Assembly: GCA_019637435.1 (NCBI GenBank)
Contig: JAHBVO010000001.1
Span: forward strand, 558,001 to 622,000
DNA from: Candidatus Obscuribacterales bacterium
GTDB lineage: Bacteria > Cyanobacteriota > Vampirovibrionia > Obscuribacterales > Obscuribacteraceae
Reading direction: 5' to 3'
DNA length: 64,000 bases
Made by a program: the position numbers and the translations under genes. Positions within the stretch are counted from its first letter, which is position 1, and each line of letters begins with the position of its first letter. The notes under the pieces are model-generated. The model was not told the origin of the DNA. It did not search any database and saw only the letters and a list, made by a program, of their open reading frames with translations. Below are positions 58,523-64,000 of this stretch, in pieces.

Positions 58523-60103
58523 ATGGTGTCGTCACCGGTGGCGGAATCTAGAAAGACGACGACAACATTGTTAGACCATGATGCTTGGATCACAGTGCGG
58601 TTACTGCACTTCCGGGAGGATAAAAGTAAAAACTGGATCGCGGAACACCTCGGAATTTCGCGCAACACTGTCGCGAAGTACCTCAGAGAACCTGATCCTC
58701 CAGAGTACAGACTAAAGCAACCGAGGGCCAAACCATTGGCAGATAAGTGGCGAGGGCGAGTTGAGTCAATTTTGCAAGCCGACAAACACGCACCGCGCAA
58801 ACAACAGCATACCGCAAAAAGAATTTTTGAGCGATTAGTGCTTGAAGAAGGCTACGAGGGCTCCCAGAGAACCATTAATTCCCTAGTAGCGGAGCTTAGA
58901 GATAAACCGGCAAAGAAGGCGTGTATTCCGCTGGTGTTTCAACCAGGTAAGGACGCACAGGTTGACTTCGGTGAAACATATGCGGACATTGCTGGCACCC
59001 GAGTGAAACTGCATGGCTTCGAGTTGAGACTCAATTACTCGCGTAAGAAGTTCCTGATGTACTTTCCTTCTCCAAACACCGAAGCGTTTCTTGAGGGACA
59101 TGTGCGCGCATTCGAGTACCTCGGTGGCGTCCCAGGGCGACTTACCTACGATAACCTTGGACTGGCTGTCAGCCACGTAGGCTAGGGAAAGGACCGAAAG
59201 CTCACAAAAAAATTCAAAGAGCTGAAAGGGTATTACGCATTCGAGTCGAATTTCTGCACGCCTGGAGAGGAAGGTGCGCATGAGAAGGGCGGTGTAGAAG
59301 GCAGTATAGGTTTCAGTCGGCGAAATTGGATGGTGCCGGTACCGAAGTTCAATTCTCTGGAAGAGCTGAATGCGTATGCTTTGGCAAAATGCGAGGAGGA
59401 AGATCGGCGTACCATCGACGGTCAGCCGGAACCTATTGGCACGGTCTGGAACGAAGAGAGGGAGCATTTGCTGCCCTTGCCACAGCGAGCATTCGACCCC
59501 GGCGTTCGGAGGAGCGGGATTGTTGACCGGTATCAAACGATTCAACTATCCAACAACAGATACTCCACTCCTGCAAGCTTCATCGGAAAACCACTCTGGA
59601 TCAAAAGCTATTGGAACCACATCGAGATCGGCACTGGCATTGAGGTTGTTGCCACACATCCTCGCAGCTACGGCGAAGATGAATACATCCTTGACCCGAT
59701 GCATTACCTTGACGTGCTTGAAAGAAAACCACATGCGGTACCATATGCACGGCCACTTCTTCAGCACACATGGCCTGATGGTTACTGGGACTTCTACACT
59801 CAAATGAGAGTGCGGCACGGACCAGGTGATGCCGGTCGAGGATTCATCGCGATCTTGCGATGCCATTGCAAATTTGGAGCTGAGATAACAAGCGCTGCAG
59901 TCAATCAAGCGGCGCGCTTGAATCTTTTTCACTCCGATGTCGTTGTCGCTCTTGTCGATCGTGGCCGGCTGGAGCGATTCGTTCCCGAAGAACTCGACAT
60001 GACAAACCATGCCGAACTGCTTCACTACAAAGTGGACATTCCAGATGCCGCCAGATACCAAGTTTTGATTGGAGGAGAAGGTCATGACCAAATCGTTGCT
60101 TGA
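58523..60103 (+). pseudogene. istA: istA of IS21-B with a single in-frame amber stop
   Basis: From ATG 58523 the frame encodes an IstA helix-turn-helix (WIAEHLGISRNTVAKYLREP), then the DDE core (AQVDFGETYADIAG, RLTYDNLGLAV). A TAG at 59183-59185 after SHVG interrupts it. The same frame continues GKDRKLTKKFKELKGYYAFE, EEGAHEKGGVEGSIGFSRRN (third catalytic acid region) and the full C-terminus to 60103. It is otherwise intact, about 526 codons. The stop is a single-base type lesion or a sequencing error. It overlaps istB by 20 bases. Confidence 0.88.
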
Positions 60104-60842
60104 TGACTATTTGAAGAGACTGCGATTGTCGACGGTCGCAAAAAACTACGAGCGCGCAGCCAAAGAAGCTGACGGGCACCGAGTGACTTACGAGGAGTAT
60201 TTGTGCTCACTTCTGGAGCAAGAGGTTCAAGCTCGAGATGAAAGTCGCCGAAAGGAACGTCTGACACGCGCAAAGTTCCCGACGCTGAAGACGCTGGATG
60301 ACTTCAAGTTTGACGAAATCCCATCGCTAGACAAACAATCAGTGCTGCAATTGTTCAAGGGCAAGTACATCGATGCTTTGGAGAACATTGTTTTTGTCGG
60401 TCCACATGGAGTAGGCAAGACACACCTTGCAATCGCCCTCGGAATCCAAGCCTGCCAGAACGGTCGGCAAGTGCGATTCTCAACCGCGGGCGATCTTCTT
60501 CATCAGCTGACCGAAGCGCGCGAGGAGCGGACGGTCTCAAAATTTCAGGAGAAGTTGGCCAAGATCGACGTGCTGATTCTTGACGAACTTGGAATGGCTG
60601 ACTGTAATCCCGACGAAGCAAAACTGCTATCCCAAGTAATCAACGCGCGTTACGAAAAGCACTCAACCATCATCACGACAAACCTTGAGTTCAAAGACTG
60701 GACCACAGTCTTCTGCACACAGCAACTAACTTCAGCATTGCTTGATCGCCTGACGCATCGCTGCAATATCGTCCAAGTAATCGGTGAAAGTTATCGTTTC
60801 AAGGAAAGTGTCCGTCGAAAGAAAGGCAAAAAGGCCGCTTGA
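60084..60842 (+). CDS. istB: IstB helper ATPase of IS21-B
   Basis: 252 aa. ATG 60084 follows GGAGG with 8 bases spacing; the frame's upstream GTG is not needed. N-terminal IstB region (LDDYLKRLRLSTVAKNYERA), Walker A GPHGVGKTHLAIALG, Walker B LILDELGMAD, then TIITTNLEFKDW and the arginine-finger region ALLDRLTHRCNIV. Length and motif order are normal, so it appears intact. It acts with IstA in target selection by AAA+ filament assembly. The partner istA here carries a stop codon, so the element may be immobile. Confidence 0.92.
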   Translation: MTKSLLDDYLKRLRLSTVAKNYERAAKEADGHRVTYEEYLCSLLEQEVQARDESRRKERLTRAKFPTLKTLDDFKFDEIPSLDKQSVLQLFKGKYIDALENIVFVGPHGVGKTHLAIALGIQACQNGRQVRFSTAGDLLHQLTEAREERTVSKFQEKLAKIDVLILDELGMADCNPDEAKLLSQVINARYEKHSTIITTNLEFKDWTTVFCTQQLTSALLDRLTHRCNIVQVIGESYRFKESVRRKKGKKAA

Positions 60843-60940
60843 ACTAAGGAGGTAGACCATGACTTCGGACAATTATCAGCAATCACACCTGCTCAATTTT
60901 CGATTGCCGCAGCTGCTCAAATTTCATTTGCCAGAATCAC

Positions 60941-61655
60941 CCGCTGCAGCCAAATTGTCCGTGCGATGCTCTGCTGCTACGGCACCTAATTGCACGACCG
61001 CTTTTGGGTATCCGATAGTCAGAGTTTCGTAGCTTTCTACAAAACAAATCCAGACAAATTCCCAGCGCGAATATGGAAGCATGAAGTGATAAAGCAGATG
61101 CGGAAATGGTTCACCTGCGATTGTAATTTTCAGAGAGTTGCACCAGGTGTAATCACTTTGACTCTGAGCTCCAGCACGCAACGTCTGCGCGAAGAAAACG
61201 TCCTTCCTCTCCGGACCTTCTAACACTCTCCAGTCTTTGATACGCCGCCGAAGAGTGCGAATCTGACCAGCACTAAATTCCCCTGGATATCGCACCATTA
61301 GCCAATCCATGATCGTCTTTGCCTCTAAACCAGAATCGCGTTCAAGCAGCGCTTTGACTTCAATCCAAACTTTCGAGAATGGATCCTCTCGGGTCCGATA
61401 CGTTCGTTCGGCTTGTTTACGCGGTTTTCGTTTGCCGCCCAACTTCACATACCTCTTCGCACTGCTCAGCGACATTCCAACTTTCATCGCAGCAACGTGC
61501 AGCGGATGCGACTTTGCCAATCGCATCAACTTTCGGACTTGAACTTCTTTGCAAGCTATCTCAATACTCTGTGCCGGGATTAAGCACAGTGTATAAGCGT
61601 CACTGAAATTTAGGGTTTTGAGAACTTTGAGAGGGTCAAAACTAATTGTCCCCAA
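60941..61655 (-). pseudogene. istA: istA of IS21-A, 5' part
   Basis: The frame opens inside the terminal repeat; the real start is probably nearer 61530, before LMRLAKSHPLHVAAMKVGMS. It continues SLSSAKRYVKLGGKR (HTH), EFSAGQIRTLRRRIKDWRVL, VFFAQTLRAGAQSQSDYTW (first catalytic Asp) and ITIAGEPFPHLLYHFMLPYS. It ends at the insertion of element B after EHRTDNLAAA. Together with 57578-58442 it makes a normal-length IstA. Confidence 0.88.
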
Positions 61656-61685
61656 GGTTCAATTCAATTGTCCCTCATCATGCGG

Positions 61686-61752
61686 GTCTGCGACACGATA
61701 CGGACTCTTGGATTTTTCAAGCGGCTTCAGCGATTTTAAGTCGGCTTAAGCG
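61686..61752 (-). pseudogene. Integrase-type transposase, upstream fragment of the split copy
   Basis: On the minus strand the frame DLKSLKPLEKSKSPYRVADP runs to the TGCGG duplication and continues in frame across IS21-A into 56773. Upstream of 61752 a stop and probable frameshifts obscure the rest of the integrase core. It marks the other side of the oldest element in the nest. Confidence 0.5.
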
Positions 61753-61821
61753 TCAACGATTGAGATGTCTCTGGTTCAGTTTCTTAAGGCTTGCGCTCAA
61801 GAATACTTTGTTGGGGGCGCA

Positions 61822-61965
61822 TCAATTGTGGCCTGTTGCGACCGGCAATTTAATTTGACGTTCGACACCTGAAGGCTGCCAATATTTGAGGTCGGATTCG
61901 AAATAGATTTCGAAATCTTCGTTCAACAGATTTCGCAGATCAGAATCGTCAGACTTGTCGCTCAT
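61822..61965 (-). CDS. Short reading frame, possibly a truncated gene
   Basis: 47 codons from ATG 61965: SDKSDDSDLRNLLNEDFEIY then WQPSGVERQIKLPVATGHN. The composition is protein-like and acidic, but the ribosome site is weak and the frame ends in the transposon debris, so it may be a 5' fragment of a gene broken by insertion. No family recognised. The rest of 61860-62113 shows nothing else. Confidence 0.35.
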   Translation of the reverse strand: MSDKSDDSDLRNLLNEDFEIYFESDLKYWQPSGVERQIKLPVATGHN

Positions 61966-62113
61966 CTTACCGGGGGCGTCGTAGATATATCATTTACTGC
62001 TAATTTAACGGTTTTTCCTGCGTAGATCTCAATTTTGAAACTCGTCATTTCGAGTGGGTTCTTGCACTTTCCAGTCCTGGTTCAGGCGGCTCTAAATGAT
62101 ATGTTGTCCGGCA

Positions 62114-64000
62114 TTACCAACCTTCGCCAATAATCGCCCAGCCTGCCCAATACCAGGGACTCTTCCATTCTTTATGCTTTGGATCATTGGAGACAATCGC
62201 TTGTGCAGCCTGCAGAGCCTCGAGCTTCGTTTTGTGCTCTGAAGACCAGAGTTCCTTGTAGAACTCCGTCATCAACGCACTGGTCGCATCATCGGGAACT
62301 GGCCACAACGAAATTACGATTGATCGTGCACCGGCTGCCATGAGCGCGGAACGCAACCCTAGAACTCCCTGTCCGCTCACCTCGACACCGCGGCCGGTAT
62401 CACAAGCCGATAGAACGGCCATCTTGCATGCTGAAAGATCACATGAGAGAATTTCCTCTGCTGTTAGGCGATCGGCATTCATTTTTGTCGTTGAATCCGC
62501 CGCTAGTAAAAGACCGGATTGCAGCATTGGATTGCGAATGGCGCCGATATTGTTTGCGGCTCTCGCTGATAATCTAGGTGCGCCGGGCTGTTGAATCAGG
62601 CGAGTAGAAAAAAGCGTGGATTCCGAATCATCGGGAGCAAACCCGTGCGTCGCCAGGTGAACGTACATGCTGCCGGGTAAGTTCTTTTCGACCTCTGTTT
62701 TGGTCGGTTTCTCGGCGTCGAGCACTACAACGTCGAGATGCTGATTGTTAGCTAGTTTGGCTATGGCAACTACTTCCTCGACGGTTTTTTTCAAAGTCAA
62801 ACTTTGATTCCGGAAGTCGATGCCGCCAACTATGAGAATCCTGGAATGCTCTTCCTTGTCCTTCGTAGATAACGTTTGCGGATCTTGATTCGAGTTTTCA
62901 GTATCCGGCTGATTGTTTCGTTCCATCTCGGCCATCTGCTTAACTGCAATGATCTCTTTGTAGTTATTGATCAATGACAGCTGGATGTGTGCAACCTTGT
63001 TGTTCGAGAGCGGCATTCTCATCCATGGAAGCCTTGCCAGTTGCCCGTCTTCTGCCAGCCATACTTTGGTCGCTTTCTTCGGTAAGGTGGCCGCAATTGG
63101 CGACCACAGTTGATTAGTCAATTGCTTCCAGAGTTCGCTGACATCCTGTGTGGTTTGCTGAACCTGCACCGTGCCGTCATCATCCTCGCTCAGTGTTCGT
63201 GCATTCGCATCTCGAATGCATGCTTCACGCCATTCTTTGATGAGTCTGTTTGTCGCCTCGATTGGTCCAAGACGAACCATCTTTAGTCTTCCATCCGCTG
63301 GCACAATGACGGCATGATAGTAGGACTCGGACTCCTGCAGCGGTTGAAATGTATAAATATCGACGAAGCATTCATCCGCTTTAAGTGCTGAACGCAATGA
63401 ACTCAATCCACTCGAGTCCGGGGTGAAGAACTTTGTGCCAATCTCCGCATTCAGTTGTCTTTCGATCGCTTCTTTTTGCGATATCAAGCCTTCGCATTCG
63501 TTCATCTGCTCATCTGTCAATGATTTCAAGCATGATAGATTAACCAACCTGGTTCGAATCTGCGAGAGTTGTTGAAGGCTTGGAATGAGCGTCTCGAAGT
63601 ATTCGGCAGCTCGGCGCTGCAATCGCGACTGCAAATGCAGCGAATTGATCAGCATGCCTCGACATTCTAGAACGCTAGAGTAAAAGTCGTCGAGTTCGTC
63701 ATCACTTCTGCAAAGCGCCAGACTAGCAGCCAATTCCTGACGAGCCCTTTCGACATAAGCATGTTGCTCTGAGAAAGAGAGAGTTGGAAAGACTTCGGAT
63801 AAATAGTTTTTCAAGGTGTCTCTGGCACTACCGCTGAATTGCAGTGAGAGCGCCCACTGGTTTTGCGAGGCGTCGAGTCTCGCAATCGAGTTATAGCACT
63901 CCACCAGCTCTAACATAGCGCTTCTAGCGGTCAGGCTGTTGAGATATTGAGAACTCTTGATGAGATATTGTCTCGCTGATTTGATATTGCCCCCTTCCAG
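62114..64000 (-). CDS. TPR-CHAT protease, 5' end outside the window
   Basis: 628 visible residues; the frame is open to the window edge (LEGGNIKSARQYLIKSSQYL precedes the first ATG in frame), so the ATG at 63916 is internal and an export signal cannot be checked. The visible part holds the last TPR-like helices, a coiled linker and the whole CHAT domain. His is in HLATHGFAPD, Cys in LSACDTGRG, followed by GQGVLGLRSAL, SLWPVPDDAT and the ending WYWAGWAIIGEGW. Gln/Asn/Thr-rich spacers (NQPDTENSNQDPQT and a CHAT-internal insert) are present. Catalytic residues are complete. It is close in its last 150 residues to the gene at 33901. Confidence 0.9.
   Translation of the reverse strand: MEGGNIKSARQYLIKSSQYLNSLTARSAMLELVECYNSIARLDASQNQWALSLQFSGSARDTLKNYLSEVFPTLSFSEQHAYVERARQELAASLALCRSDDELDDFYSSVLECRGMLINSLHLQSRLQRRAAEYFETLIPSLQQLSQIRTRLVNLSCLKSLTDEQMNECEGLISQKEAIERQLNAEIGTKFFTPDSSGLSSLRSALKADECFVDIYTFQPLQESESYYHAVIVPADGRLKMVRLGPIEATNRLIKEWREACIRDANARTLSEDDDGTVQVQQTTQDVSELWKQLTNQLWSPIAATLPKKATKVWLAEDGQLARLPWMRMPLSNNKVAHIQLSLINNYKEIIAVKQMAEMERNNQPDTENSNQDPQTLSTKDKEEHSRILIVGGIDFRNQSLTLKKTVEEVVAIAKLANNQHLDVVVLDAEKPTKTEVEKNLPGSMYVHLATHGFAPDDSESTLFSTRLIQQPGAPRLSARAANNIGAIRNPMLQSGLLLAADSTTKMNADRLTAEEILSCDLSACKMAVLSACDTGRGVEVSGQGVLGLRSALMAAGARSIVISLWPVPDDATSALMTEFYKELWSSEHKTKLEALQAAQAIVSNDPKHKEWKSPWYWAGWAIIGEGW

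Larger units (their letters stand above)
58443..60940 (+). mobile_element. IS21-family element B, inserted into istA of element A
   Basis: 2498 bp. The ends GTGTTTTTGGCAAAC (58443) and, inverted, GTGATTCTGGCAAATG (60940) match. Each end also has inner repeats of the form GGCAATCGAAA-TTGAGCA (58484-58502 and 60890-60908). The target duplication is CCGCT at 58438-58442 and 60941-60945. Removing the element and one CCGCT restores the reading frame of the host istA, which proves the boundaries. It carries istA with one nonsense codon and an intact istB on the plus strand, opposite to element A. Confidence 0.92.
56774..61680 (-). mobile_element. IS21-family element A, itself interrupted by IS21 element B
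   Basis: The 49-base ends at 56774-56822 and 61632-61680 match inverted: both begin TGAT and share GGGGACAATTAG and TTTGACCCT at the same offset. The 5-bp target duplication TGCGG flanks the element at 56769-56773 and 61681-61685. On the minus strand it encodes istA (split) and istB, overlapping by ATGA at 57581-57578. Total length is 4907 bp; without element B and one CCGCT copy it is 2404 bp, the normal size of an IS21 element. Insertion was into an older transposase gene. Confidence 0.9.

Noticed and set aside
58883..59545. 220-codon minus-strand frame across istA of IS21-B
   Set aside because: Antisense to the IstA frame, which carries recognisable DDE-region motifs; no ribosome site or family match.
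1..64000. CRISPR array or Craspase-type (TPR-CHAT with type III-E) system
   Set aside because: No regularly spaced direct repeats and no cas genes are visible, and the TPR-CHAT proteins carry signal peptides, unlike the cytoplasmic Craspase protease.
1..64000. Gasdermin-protease defence operon
   Set aside because: No small gasdermin-like gene adjoins any of the proteases, and the proteases appear to be exported.

Overview
The window looks like a chromosomal accessory region of a Gram-negative-type bacterium. By eye the base composition is a little under 50% GC. Nearly every large gene starts with a Sec-type signal peptide. Gene content is dominated by TPR-CHAT proteases, caspase-like (C14) proteins with or without WD40 propellers, SEL1/TPR proteins and a CHASE2 sensor kinase, a mix typical of the cyanobacterial/Vampirovibrionia (Obscuribacterales-like) line and of some Planctomycetota. 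This placement is an inference; there is no rRNA or tRNA gene to test it.

Layout. 0-5.4 kb: the 3' part of a CHASE2 histidine kinase, a secreted caspase, a decayed stretch, and a small helical protein. 5.4-14.5 kb: two secreted TPR-CHAT proteases around a small secreted TPR protein. 14.6-25.2 kb: a transposase remnant, a response regulator apparently co-transcribed with a secreted WD40-caspase, two more secreted TPR proteins flanking a secreted subtilisin, and a SEL1 protein. 25.2-33.9 kb: a large unrecognised protein, a DUF6745-type protein, a tandem caspase whose first domain lacks the catalytic His, and a secreted SEL1-like protein. 33.9-49.2 kb: a CHAT protease, a three-gene caspase cluster (caspase, WD40-caspase, caspase), a small secreted protein and a tandem pair of secreted TPR genes. 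49.2-56.2 kb: a zinc-ribbon protein, a broken secreted-protein gene, an IS3 remnant and another CHAT protease. 56.2-62 kb: a three-level nest of mobile elements (an IS21 inside an IS21 inside an older transposase). 62.1-64 kb: the 3' part of a fifth CHAT protease.

Five CHAT proteins, five caspase-family polypeptides (six catalytic domains) and one subtilisin are thus encoded in 64 kb. Ten of these eleven carry or probably carry export signals; the N-terminus of the eleventh lies outside the window. The five small secreted TPR proteins are paralogues and share an upstream element, a palindrome TGATG-N4-CATCA followed 49-51 bases later by a TGTGGA block. A sixth copy precedes a decayed gene. 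Two copies sit in divergent promoters shared with a CHAT protease or the subtilisin. The most interesting hypothesis is an exported protease/TPR network under common control. It is inferred from gene content and promoter elements, not demonstrated. No CRISPR array, gasdermin, tRNA or rRNA was seen.
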